This document shows, piece by piece, positions 55,001-62,899 of a stretch of DNA of 64,000 nt. Within the stretch, counting starts at the first letter, position 1, and each line of letters starts with the position of its first letter. The translations under genes and the position numbers were made by a program. The notes under the pieces are model-generated. The model saw nothing but the letters and a program-made list of their open reading frames with translations. It had not been told where the DNA came from and did not search any database. The DNA is taken from NCBI GenBank assembly GCA_030549495.1, contig JAUIRK010000921.1, forward strand, positions 788,501 to 852,500, given 5' to 3'. The DNA is from Nectonema munidae. Taxonomy: Eukaryota; Nematomorpha; Nectonematoida; Nectonematidae.

Positions 55001-58000
55001 ATTAGAAGAGTATCATCACCATATCCCAAAGTGCAAAAGCCTTTTGTTTTGATGATAATATAATTACAAGTCAAACGCGCTTTAATGAGCACCTCAGTAT
55101 AACGACCAGTTTCAATTTTTGTCAATTAATCCTAACTTAGCTTATTTCATTTTGATTAAAAGCCATCACCTATCCAAAAGAACCCCTTTTAATGTTTGCC
55201 TTGAATGCTCTCGTAATGCATGCTTGACCTGGATATGCTTATCCATAGGTCCCGATTAAGTTAGAAGCTTTGGAAATGTATCCCGATTTTCTCTTCCAAA
55301 TGTGTATGTCTATTCTTCAATTTTTTGTGTGATCTAAAATTTTAAATATCAAAAAAAATGATCAATATATATACTTTAGTAAGCGGTCTATATCTAATTT
55401 TATTTATATATTCAAAGACGTGTGTATGCAGAATGATATGAAATTCATTGATCATACTAGAATGTACGTAAAAATCTCAGCAAACATCTTAAAATAAATA
55501 GGAATTTTATCAATCCCGACATCTTTCTTCGATTTTATAGCTGTGATGTAAAAAAAAATCCTAATCATTTTTTAAGTCAATTTCAACCATTGGACTGTCG
55601 GGTCTTTTCGTTTAGACGGTCGCATCAAATAATCACCATTTCGTCTGCCTTTTATAGTTATGTCCTGGTTGCTATAATATTAATAACTATAATGAATAAT
55701 TAATTAATAACTTAAAAAATAAATATAATTAACTATAAAAGGCAGACGAAATAGTGATTACTTGATGTGGCCGTCTAAACGAAAAGACACGAACTGTCTA
55801 ATACAATGCCATTATTACAAATGGACTACAACTGATGTAGAATCACGTAGGTAGACCACCAAAGTAGATACACGTAGCCAGACCGCGTACTACAGTAGCA
55901 TTACAATTTTCTTTAGTAATTTGTCGCACAAAAGCAAAAGGATTTTTGATTGAAATTACACATAATACATAATATACGAGCATATGTTCGAACTTTGGAC
56001 AACTCAAAAATGTGTCAAAGGAGTGACAAATCAAAGAATAGAAATGACAAAAAGTACTGAAATTCAAAGGAGGGCCATGGAGAAACAGTGACAAAAAAAC
56101 GGAAATAAAGAGGAGTGAAATGACAAAAAAGTGACAAAAAGATACGTAAAACTCAAAGAATCGATAATTCAAAGGGGTCACATTACAAAAGAAAGGAAAA
56201 AAAGGTCAACCATCATAACACGAGACTTCGACCCTAAAACGCTAACTAACTGACTAATTGACCAATAAACAAAGCAACTAACCTTTGATTTGTCACTTCT
56301 ATGATAATTGTCTCACTCTTATGAAGCTCTTTGTTACACTCCTTTGAGTGAATCAGCGAAAATTATATCTAAGTAGCAGAAGCCTATCGCACAAAATTGA
56401 TGTCCCAGTTAGAGTCAAAAAATAATGACGCAAGCTCATATGCATCAATAATATTACATACAAAACGATTTTGAGAAACAAACACAAAATAGAAAGCAAC
56501 ACGCTTTATAAAAGAAAATAGGTGATCATCCGTCCATCTCATTATTATCATCATCTATCGTGAGATTCTTCACACAAATAAAATTAAAAAGCCATTCTAA
56601 TAATAATGAATTGAACATATGTTGTGTGTGAAATACAACCACCAAATTTACGATTCGCAAGAAGAAATAAGCAACAAAACACGTTTCATGAAAACAATAA
56701 TAAACATTAAAAATCCAGAAATATGATTATACTAGGATCATCATCATATCATTCATCACTCCTTAGCCTTGAATTGAATCAAATCAACAGATACGCAGGA
56801 TTCGTTCCTTTTGGAATGGTGAAATAAAATTTACTGAACCTGTTGTATTTCTACGCCATTACGTATACGCAACAATATCTTCGAAAATCAGTATATCATA
56901 AAATTTGATTCTAAATTTTTTTGTTGGATTAAGCTGAGTTTCAGATTGTTTTGTGAATTACCAAAAAATTTCGCATTCCGATTAAAAAAAGGTGTTTTAC
57001 GTTAATTTTGGTAAAAAAAGATTAAATTTTATAAATATGGTGTTAGTGCAAATCTTTAAACTCATAATTGTTAGTCTCTCGAAATGTTACTTAAATATTT
57101 TGGATCATATTTTAGGTTTTGAGGATTGGCTTTAACCCATTGTACCATAGAAATAAGACGATATCTAAAAAACGCAGACGATTTATATTCAAAGTCATTG
57201 GAAAAAGCAGACGAAGATGAAATTGCTTATGTTCCCAAATGGGAGCATTGGGACTTAATGGGTTAATAAGGTTTCATTTAGTGGCTTAAATTTTTAGATT
57301 TCTAATGATCTATAAATCCGATATAATTCAAAATAAGAAGCTTTTGTGAATAAAAGAAATGAAATATTAAAAAACATTGTTGATTACAACGGCGAATCTT
57401 CTAAACCGAAGTTCTCATAGTTCAGAAAATTGAAGCTTATTTTAAAGTACTGTTTGTGGTTACACTCTTTATGGAGATTCTTCTAATTTATAAAAAGATT
57501 TAAACATTCCATTTTTTCGTTTTTTTAAATGTAGAACGAGTGTTAGGGAAGAACTCAACTCTAGTTAATAAAGTTTTAGTTAATAAAATTGTAGTTCTCC
57601 TCTTTCAATTCATTTTTTTCAAATTTGCCTTTTTTATAATCTATCCTTTCTAATAACCCGTGTGAAAAGAGTTTCGCTTTTTGTTAATTCTTTTAGAAGT
57701 TTCATGGATGTGAAATAATTATCTGTAAATAAGTGCTTATGTTTACAATCTGCATCTAGAAGACTAAAAACTTTACCTCCGCTAACTCCAAACTCTTAAG
57801 TGTATGAAGCTTGAACTCCATTTTTACCTTGGTAACCCTCAAAGCTTCTTAAGTATCCTGAATAGAGATTTAAACAAAAAACCGTGTAGCCAAATCTAAT
57901 TGGCTTAATTCTCATCTGCTGATTCCATTCCCATATCCACCATAATAATGCACCATGCTTTCGTCTACATCGCAATTATTAAAAGCAGGACAACATTTTT

Positions 58001-61000
58001 AAAAAGAAATTTCAAATCTTCAACAATTGGTCTCATTTTTGCAATTTTATCCCCATTTCTTTCCTACTCCTGCCTCAAAATTGCCTGATCACAAAAATAC
58101 ACATCTGAGTAAATCTTATTGATAGACATAGTGCTACAAATTGCTTGGTTGTTTGCATCGCTACTGCTCGCCCAATATTTGGATCTTTTCCTGCATTTGA
58201 CATACCCGGATAAGATTATAATGGAAAAGAAACTTTGAATTCTTTTATAGTAATATTAAAATGTAATTATTTGAAAGTTGCGTAAATTCTAGAATATTCA
58301 ACTATTTTTTCCAAAAATTAATTAATTGTTGATTGTTAAAAAAATAAATCAAATACTTGTGAAGCTGAATTACAAATAACTGTGTTGAGCATTATGATAA
58401 AACGAAGGCAATTAAAATTGAAACGGGGAATCCCGCAGGGCTCTGGCGTGCGTGTGTTCACATAATATTCCAAAGCCTATCAACTATCCGCTTTACACAG
58501 GTGTCCACTATTGCCAAGATAGTTTCCTATAGTCCGTTAGAACTGGTTTTATTGTATATAAAATAATTATAATTGATCGTGGTAGTGAAAAAGCTTTATG
58601 AATAATCCGGGCAATACTAAATTAATTCAGAATAAAAAGTCTTTTCGCTTTCTCAGACTCGGTAGATGATATTACCGAAATAAAAATCGTGTGATTTTAT
58701 CTTATATAGGAATATTTGAGAAACAAATCAAAATTTGCAAAATTTATTAATGTGATTTTAAAAATTAATAAATACTAAAATTCATTTTTCCCAAACTAGT
58801 TTCGGCAAAAGACTGCCTTTTTCGTAGGAAAAAATTAAAGGAATTGCGAAAATTCATTTAAATTTTTCAATGTTTTAAGAAACTTTATTTACAGACCTGG
58901 ATTAGTGAACATTTTTAGTGAGGAAGAAAATGAAAATAAACAAGAGAAGATAACAAGAGCTTAGGTCGTCTTCAAGAAACATTTCAAAGGAAATACCTCG
59001 TTAATTTTAAGATGATAACATGTTTTTGCACACAAATCTAAAAGTGAACAATATCATAAAAAACTGCGTTCATCAAAACAAAACTTTTTCATCGTTTATG
59101 AAATGATCTTTGCTTAATGAGCTCGAGAAGAAAGAAAGAAAAAGATAATTTGCAGGTTAGCGGATAGATAGTCCGAGAGGTTTGGACTATCTTTCAAAAA
59201 ACGTGCTGCGATGTTTGATCCCAGAAAGTACTCTGCCCGTTGAGGAACAACTTTATGGATATAGAGGACATAGCGTGGGAGGAATTTTCAATTCAAACAA
59301 GACAAGAAAATATGGCATCAAAGTATTTTGTCAAAAGGTATTAGTGACATCATAGGTGTATTCTAGTATTAGTGAATCTAATAATACACCTATAATCTAA
59401 TACTAATACCAGACCTATAATCTAATACTACTATAGACTATATACTAATACTACACCTATAATCTAATACTAATACTAGAATACCTATAATCTAATAATA
59501 GGTGTATTCTAGTATTAGTGAAAAAGGTATTAGTGACATCATAGGTGTCGTCAAAAGGTATTAGTGACATCATAGGTGTTTTCTATGCATATACTTTTTT
59601 TTTTATATTTGCCGTCCCAAAAGAGTATGGCCGCGGGCATACGCCTTATCTGTCCCCCGTATATGAGGGTCATGCACGCCAGTGCCATATCAAATGAGAA
59701 TAATCCATGCCAGATACTTTTTATTATATTAATTGGCTAATTTCATGTACATATTTGTAGGTGGAAAGAGGAGATGAACATTTTTGTTTCTCTGCCGCAT
59801 AAAATTCACGTGTTTACTAAAAATGCCGTCTATGTAATCTTCGTTTTTATAATATCTGGATTAAAATTCGCAAAAGAATCCCGCTATGCAAAAAATGTTC
59901 CTTCTACTCGATGAATGCGCGCAATGGCTTGAAGACACAGCGGAGTTATCTACTATAATGAAATTACTATGAATGGAAGGGACGTAGATAAAGACGAATA
60001 ATCTCTTGGCATAACACTACCATCTCGTACCTATCATAATAACAATAATATACACGATAGATATACTGCACAAGGACATTAGGCGGGAGATAAGACAGTA
60101 CTGGCATTGACCTTGTAGTTAAGGATAGTTGAAAGAAGAAAACGATAAGAAGCTAAAACGACGCAAGTACATCCATGCGATGTGTGAGAGGAGTACGAAT
60201 AGAAAAGATGAACTGCTAAATAATATTGTTTTAGCGAGCGAGATGAGCTTGTTTTTCCTAGCTTGCAAAAAACAAGCATCCACCGCCTCCTCCGGTATGC
60301 AGCAGTACTAGATGTGCTAATAAAAACCGTTAAAAGTGAAATTCCGCAACAACAAAAGAGAGGAAAAATTGAAATTAATGCGCTTTAATTACGCGACAAG
60401 GCCAAAAACCATCATTAAATCACAATATCTTGAGAGAGGATTTTCAGTATATGAGAGCGAGTATGCACTATGCATACTGCTAAGGCACATGCAACTGAAA
60501 AACTTCTCTCCCTTTCAAATATGCACACATATGATGAGGTGACGAAAGGGAAGAAAAATTTAGCACTAAAATTTTAGGAGGACCTAGTCAAGAATTCTGA
60601 GACACTTATTTATTCTTTACTAAATCAAAATAAAGTAGAAAGATACCACTTGGAAAGATTTTAAAGAAAATTTCCTTACAAAAAATAATAGTATACTTAT
60701 GTTATTAAAGCGAGTGGAACACCAGTGTCAAATTAAATAAAGATCAAATGAAGTCACTGAAAAAGATGAGCATTTTCCAATTAATAATCAATTTTTGAAT
60801 GTTTTGCCTTTCTGAAAATTGGACAAGAAACGTTAATCACTTGACAAGATGGGAAAAATAAAAATCATTCAATGGAACTTTTTCATAAGTGAATCAATCC
60901 ATCATCATCATTTGACAAGTGTGATCGTGTTGTACACACAGACTGAGAGTACGTACTAATACTATCTTCGCTCAATTTTCAATATATAACATGTGATGAT

Positions 61001-62382
61001 GACAGCGAATGCTAACAAAGCTGACAGTTGATATACCTCAATAAAAAAGCTCGCTTTTAAATAGGTTAAAACACTGAGGTCATGTATAATATATATATAT
61101 ATATAACGCGCTGTGCATATATTCATGTAGGCACAGATGAATACAGTGGGAATTGTGACAGAAATAAGTAAAAAGATAAGTTAGCGAAAAAAAGGGACCT
61201 TGAAAAAATGCATGCACTCAGGAAGGAGATGCGCGCACAATCATGCAGAGATAGATACAATTATTGTGATCATCATCATATTCATCAACAAACTAAGAAA
61301 ACAAAAAATTATCCACTCACTCCAACATTCGATCATTTTCGCCATGCATCAATCGCAAATATATTAGACATATGTGCTGGACGTCTGTCACATGGAAAGA
61401 GATCATTTAGAGATTTCATGAGAAGCAGCATTATACAAATAGCAAAGTTATGAACTGAAGTCAAAAGTATATTAAGGATGCAAGTTGCCTAACCTCAACA
61501 CGTATGAACTAGAAAGCAAACCACTACTTCAATTAGTTAATTAATATTCGCTAAATCAACTCACACACACACACACACACGCACACACACAGTACAAACA
61601 CTCAGGTTGACTGACACTCAGCGTTGAGGAGCCGGAGTAGTCGGTGGAGTCTCACCTTTTGAGAAGTAGTCTTTTTTAAATGACCCGTTTTTTATTATTA
61701 CTATAATTACTATAAATAATAATAGAAAAATTTTTCATCATATATAATATATAATATAACACATATATCTCCTAAAACCTCAATGGTTTAACACGATGTT
61801 ACTACGTTATATTTGGTAGCAAGTCTTCTGGAGTTGGCACATGTCTGGATTTTCTTAAAAATTTTCTGTTGGTCTTTTTTGCTTCCAAAATCTAATCTGG
61901 TCAGCCTAATTACAGACCCACTCTACCAATGACCAGAGATAGTGGTACTTTTTGGTAGTTAGGATTTGATCTCTTTCTCCCTACCCCACACAATACAAGG
62001 AAAGAAAGAGGGAAAACGTGTGTAAGCATACCTTAATTCTGTTTCTCATTGATCCTTTGCCACGAATCATGATTTTACAGCCAATTTCTTGTTCCATTTG
62101 TTTCGCAGTCATTCCACGAGGACCCAGTATCCTTCCAATGAAGTTAAACTGGAAAAGAAGGAAGAAAAATGTGAATCACATCATCTATGAGAAAAACCCC
62201 GAGTAACTGCTTTCCTCTATGGTGAGGTCTTACTTCAGGGTATTTGTCGATGGGAACAAAGATCTTTTTCGAGAGTTTGATGATCGGTCCGCCATCTGCT
62301 GCAGGCAATAGTGCCTCAGGACTAGAAGTGCCATTTCGAGAAATATTGCTGTGAAAAAGACTAGAGCGAACTTTACTGATTT
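39722..62382 (-). CDS. how: STAR-family RNA-binding protein (Held out wings/Quaking type)
   Basis: Family role: STAR proteins bind ACUAAY-type RNA elements and control splicing, stability and translation, for example in muscle and glia. Read on the - strand, four exons give the end of QUA1/linker (ISKVRSSLF), the KH domain with its GPRG loop, and QUA2 ([13 protein letters not shown]). A low-complexity tail rich in Ala, Gln, Pro and Ser follows. Core exons are 62382-62234, 62148-62032, 53773-53630 and 48256-48118, with junction phases 0, 0, 0, then 1. Tail exons are 42136-41694 plus candidates 40969-40889 and 40056-39722. The QUA1 start and initiator lie upstream and were not found. Introns are 5-8 kb and full of MITEs. 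Gene family is certain; how versus another STAR paralogue is likely but not proven. Confidence 0.92.
40773..40969 (-). CDS. how: candidate alternative how exon with basic motif
   Basis: A strong acceptor (TATCTTCTCTTGATTTACATTTTAG region ending at 40970) opens the frame [19 protein letters not shown] in phase 1. A donor GAAG/GTAATG after 40889 would make an 81-bp, 27-codon cassette, phase 1 at both ends. Without that donor the frame runs to a stop at 40773-40775. The KCKRK cluster could be a nuclear localisation signal; in Quaking proteins alternative tails decide nuclear or cytoplasmic location. Predicted only from splice signals and frame. Confidence 0.5.
41694..42136 (-). CDS. how: how tail exon with in-frame stop or internal donor
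   Basis: Acceptor AAATGTTTTAG; G from the previous exon plus GC makes Gly. It has 146 codons of low-complexity tail: [14 protein letters not shown], a run of five Gln, an Ala-rich stretch and [10 protein letters not shown]. The stop is TGA at 41696-41694. An internal donor G/GTAACT after 41732 (phase 1) would instead splice out the last 12 codons and continue to the exons near 40.9 and 40.0 kb. GC content is far higher than the surroundings, as expected for coding sequence. Confidence 0.85.
42171..42652 (-). repeat. interspersed repeat RepC, copy 4, with an inserted GC-rich block
   Basis: The copy runs on the - strand from near 42650 (TAATGTCAATATGCATGG) to near 42175 (TAGTCAAAGTCAGCGG). It lies right behind the how tail-exon acceptor. 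A block of about 160 bp (about 42430-42590) absent from the other copies interrupts it. That block contains GGTCTCAA...TTGAGACC and CTCCTCCCCC motifs. Confidence 0.7.
42660..43320. other. how intron, AT-rich, nothing recognised
   Basis: No element or coding block recognised. Confidence 0.4.
43340..44505 (+). pseudogene. remnant of an unclassified repetitive protein family
   Basis: Pieces in order: [14 protein letters not shown] (about 43460), [12 protein letters not shown] (about 43566), [21 protein letters not shown] (about 43730-43790), [17 protein letters not shown] (about 43806), and near the end [11 protein letters not shown] (about 44424). I recall this motif order from highly repeated predicted proteins of unknown function in arthropod and cnidarian assemblies, but cannot name the element class. 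The copy is decayed. It lies in the how intron, on the opposite strand. Confidence 0.5.
45025..45515 (+). mobile_element. LTR-like GC-rich block, probable solo LTR
   Basis: About 490 bp far richer in GC than its surroundings. It opens with TGTAGTACG and contains a TATA box (GGTATATAAGG, about 45255) followed about 205 bp later by AATAAA (45462-45467). That order is U3-R-U5-like. No internal coding region or second LTR is adjacent. Ends and family are uncertain, and no target-site duplication was found. Confidence 0.45.
45585..45686 (-). mobile_element. tRNA-derived SINE type 2
   Basis: On the - strand: GGGGAGCGTGAGAATCG, TTGGTTAGATGCTGGATTC (A-box region) and GGTCTTGGGTTCGATACC (B box). It matches the copies at 12.05 and 30.8 kb in the head; the body is shorter. 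Confidence 0.7.
45840..46820. other. how intron, nothing recognised
   Basis: AT-rich, without recognisable coding or terminal repeats. Confidence 0.4.
46835..47170 (+). pseudogene. Penelope-like element fragment with GIY-YIG-type end
   Basis: The frame reads [20 protein letters not shown] then [15 protein letters not shown]. This is the YIGRT...R..EH pattern of the C-terminal GIY-YIG endonuclease of Penelope-like retroelements. After frame changes, [11 protein letters not shown] and [18 protein letters not shown] continue the expected tail. Only the 3' end is present; no reverse transcriptase was seen. Confidence 0.6.
47180..48110. other. how intron, nothing recognised
   Basis: No recognised element. 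Short frames only. Confidence 0.4.
48118..48256 (-). CDS. how: how exon: QUA2 and start of tail
   Basis: Acceptor [31 protein letters not shown] and TFRD form QUA2. It continues into [17 protein letters not shown] and ends at donor GCAG/GTATTC, phase 1. All candidate 3' exons downstream accept phase 1. Confidence 0.95.
48705..48953 (-). mobile_element. MITE family A copy split by another
   Basis: TTAACACTTTGAGTACTAGT opens it at 48705. ATTTTAGTCCTTAAAGGGTC closes it, ending at 48953. The copy is cut at a TTAA (48802) by a second copy. Confidence 0.8.
48802..48931 (+). mobile_element. MITE family A copy nested in another family A copy
   Basis: TTAA at 48802-48805 and 48928-48931. CCCTTTGAAGACC and GGTCCTCAAAGGA form the ends, and CGTCTGCTTTC/AAAGCAGACG the inner arms. 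Confidence 0.9.
49071..49326 (+). mobile_element. MITE family A copy split by a family B MITE
   Basis: The left half is CGAGGACCACAATTTTAAAG with AATCGTTTGCTTTC. The right half, after 49270, is AAGCAGGCAAATTCC with TACTAGTGTCC and a final GGGTTAA. The left TTAA is not preserved. Confidence 0.75.
49133..49270 (-). mobile_element. MITE family B copy nested in a family A copy
   Basis: TTAA at 49133-49136 and 49267-49270. CCCATTAAGTCCC and its partner GTACTTAATGGG form the ends. The central block with CGTCTGC repeats is as in the other B copies. Confidence 0.9.
49406..49523 (+). mobile_element. MITE family A copy
   Basis: TTAA at 49406; ACTTTGAGGACCACAATTTT at the left; CACTAGTTCCCAAAGGG and CTAA at the right. 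The middle is shortened. Confidence 0.85.
49550..49664 (-). mobile_element. MITE family A copy
   Basis: TTAA at 49550; CCGTTTGAGTCTTAGTG at one end and TGGTCCTCAAAGGG plus GTAA at the other. The hairpin arms AATCGTCTGCTT and AAGCAGACGATT are intact. Confidence 0.85.
49670..52710. other. how intron, mostly nothing recognised
   Basis: AT-rich. A TAAA microsatellite lies near 50190-50206 and a GA-rich run near 51008-51022. A 101-codon - strand frame at 51892-52197 has no recognisable motif. Confidence 0.4.
50253..50326 (-). mobile_element. tRNA-like SINE head (type 4)
   Basis: On the - strand: GTGTAGTGACCTTTCG (A-box-like), then CCGGTTCGAAATC (B box) about 35 bp later. It has no matching copy elsewhere in the window, so SINE or tRNA pseudogene status is open. 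Confidence 0.4.
52718..52759 (+). mobile_element. MITE family A right-end fragment
   Basis: GAGACACTGGTATCACACTG then ATCCTCAAAGGGTTAT; the left half is absent. Confidence 0.65.
52967..53098 (-). mobile_element. MITE family A copy with decayed TTAA
   Basis: CGCTTTGAGGATTAGTGTG at one end and TTGGTCTTCAAGGGG at the other, flanked by TAGA and TTAG instead of TTAA. Full length. Confidence 0.8.
53218..53325 (+). mobile_element. MITE family A copy, right end missing
   Basis: TTAA at 53218; CCCTTTGAGAAACAGAATTT, AATCATCTGCTTT and AAAGCAGACGATTATT are present. The outer right segment is lost. Confidence 0.75.
53630..53773 (-). CDS. how: how exon: second half of KH
   Basis: Acceptor TTGTTTTTAG and donor TCC/GTACAT bound 48 codons. 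It reads [26 protein letters not shown] and [10 protein letters not shown], which matches the end of the STAR KH domain. Confidence 0.96.
53780..55590. other. how intron, nothing clear
   Basis: AT-rich. A very degenerate family A-like segment may lie at about 54480-54560 (TTAATCCTTTCAGACC, AATCGTTTGTG). Confidence 0.4.
55592..55803. mobile_element. long-palindrome MITE
   Basis: Two arms of about 65-70 bp are inverted repeats. The left arm has GTCTTTTCGTTTAGACGG, AATCACCATTTCGTCTGCC and TTTTATAGTTA. The right arm has the complements in reverse order, with about four differences. The middle is AT-rich. It has no coding capacity. The target site is not resolved, so the superfamily is unknown. 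It also contains the TCGTCTGC octamer found in the TTAA MITEs. Confidence 0.85.
55990..56355. repeat. degenerate array of GAGTGACAAA motifs with inverted end
   Basis: GGAGTGACAAATCAAAG near 56021 and many AATGACAAAAAG/GTGACAAA variants are mirrored by CTTTGATTTGTCACTTC near 56284. Related to the motif cluster inside the piggyBac element at 13.15-13.33 kb. Confidence 0.55.
56360..57130. other. how intron, nothing recognised
   Basis: No recognised element. Confidence 0.4.
57132..57266 (+). mobile_element. MITE family B copy
   Basis: TTAA at 57132-57135 and 57263-57266; CCCATTGTACCATAG and GGACTTAATGGG ends. It has the central ACGCAGACGATTTATATTC and AAGCAGACGAAGATG blocks. Confidence 0.9.
57600..58235 (-). 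pseudogene. piggyBac transposase remnant, middle portion
   Basis: On the - strand, in shifting frames: [38 protein letters not shown] (the VDE(S/Q)M motif with catalytic Asp), [27 protein letters not shown] and [16 protein letters not shown]. This is the piggyBac catalytic core from the first catalytic Asp to the DNxFTS motif, the next conserved Asp. N- and C-terminal parts are absent. Sequence details differ from the three other fragments (for example HYYGGYGN versus YGYRGHS), so it comes from another lineage. Confidence 0.8.
58240..59145. other. how intron, nothing recognised
   Basis: AT-rich, no recognised element. Confidence 0.4.
59155..59340 (+). pseudogene. piggyBac transposase fragment
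   Basis: The frame gives [20 protein letters not shown] then [20 protein letters not shown] and KVFCQK. This is the piggyBac segment around (V/I)DEQL, with Glu in place of the usual catalytic Asp (VEEQL). Only about 60 codons survive. It stops at the edge of the repeat cluster at 59.34 kb. Confidence 0.7.
59335..59582. repeat. scrambled direct and inverted short repeats
   Basis: GGTATTAGTGACATCATAGG occurs three times (near 59337, 59523 and 59557). TACACCTATAATCTAATACT and its relatives recur several times between them, in both orientations (GGTGTATTCTAGTATTAGTG near 59356 and 59500). The result is a compact palindromic maze. Confidence 0.8.
59590..61555. other. how intron, nothing convincing
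   Basis: Less AT-rich than average (especially 59.6-60.6 kb), but no domain was recognised in any frame. A TA microsatellite lies at about 61088-61104. Confidence 0.4.
61561..61592. repeat. (CA)n microsatellite
   Basis: CA run with one G interruption, about 440 bp downstream of the how KH exon on the - strand. Confidence 0.9.
62032..62148 (-). CDS. how: how exon: KH core with GPRG loop
   Basis: Acceptor CTTTTCCAG and donor AAG/GTATGC bound exactly 39 codons: [20 protein letters not shown] followed by [19 protein letters not shown]. This is nearly identical to How/QKI, including the RNA-contacting GPRG. Confidence 0.97.
62234..62382 (-). CDS. how: how exon: end of QUA1/linker into KH
   Basis: [10 protein letters not shown] matches the (D)EI-KVR-SLF segment preceding the KH domain. 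[17 protein letters not shown] is the KH entry. Donor GAA/GTAAGA falls between codons. The acceptor is placed at GAATTTAG before 62382, because upstream in-frame translation loses similarity. Alternative acceptors up to about 62500 keep the frame open. Confidence 0.85.
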
Positions 62383-62683
62383 CTAAATTCAACGTTGGTA
62401 GCTCATTTGTATAGCATTCCAAATTTAAATTTAATAAAGGTTTCAGGGACCACAGACGAGACTGCGTGAAAATTGCTTGTATTTCATTTGCCTAAATCGC
62501 ATAATCACTTTTTGGCTAGCAATGATACAGCCAATGATATTGAAGTGTGCTTTTAGTAGGTTCTTTTAGGATAGGAGTGGGCAAAACAAGGTAAATTGAC
62601 ACAATTCGGATAAAAATGCAATTTTGGGGGATAGGCAGGGCTAATTACACATACCTATTTTTATATGAATATACTAAACGCAT

Positions 62684-62801
62684 TTAATTGCACTGCCATT
62701 TATAATCGTTCGCTTTCTTTTCCAATTAGATTTTATATATTTAAAGAGGACAATTTTCCTTTCTTCGTACACCAGTGTCACACTGGTCCTCGAAGGGTTA
62801 A
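62684..62801 (+). mobile_element. MITE family A copy
   Basis: TTAA at 62684 and 62798-62801. The right end GGTCCTCGAAGGG and ACCAGTGTCACACTGG are clear; the left end is diverged. Confidence 0.7.
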
Positions 62802-62814
62802 GGGATGAAATGAC

Positions 62815-62890
62815 TTAAACCTTTGAGGATGCGCGTGAGACATCGGTTTCCAAAGAAATATAAATCATCTGTTTTAAAAAAAATGCAAAA
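62815..62890 (-). mobile_element. MITE family A fragment
   Basis: TTAA at 62815 followed by ACCTTTGAGGATGCGCGTG and AAATATAAATCATCTG. The rest is absent. It directly follows the copy ending at 62801. Confidence 0.6.
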
Positions 62891-62899
62891 TTCGATCAA

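Noticed and set aside
60079-60542. Overlapping short frames on both strands in a less AT-rich patch
   Set aside because: No domain, splice-site pattern or similarity was recognised.
61208-61453. 81-codon + strand frame with His repeats
   Set aside because: The His run comes from a CAT microsatellite, and it is antisense within a how intron.
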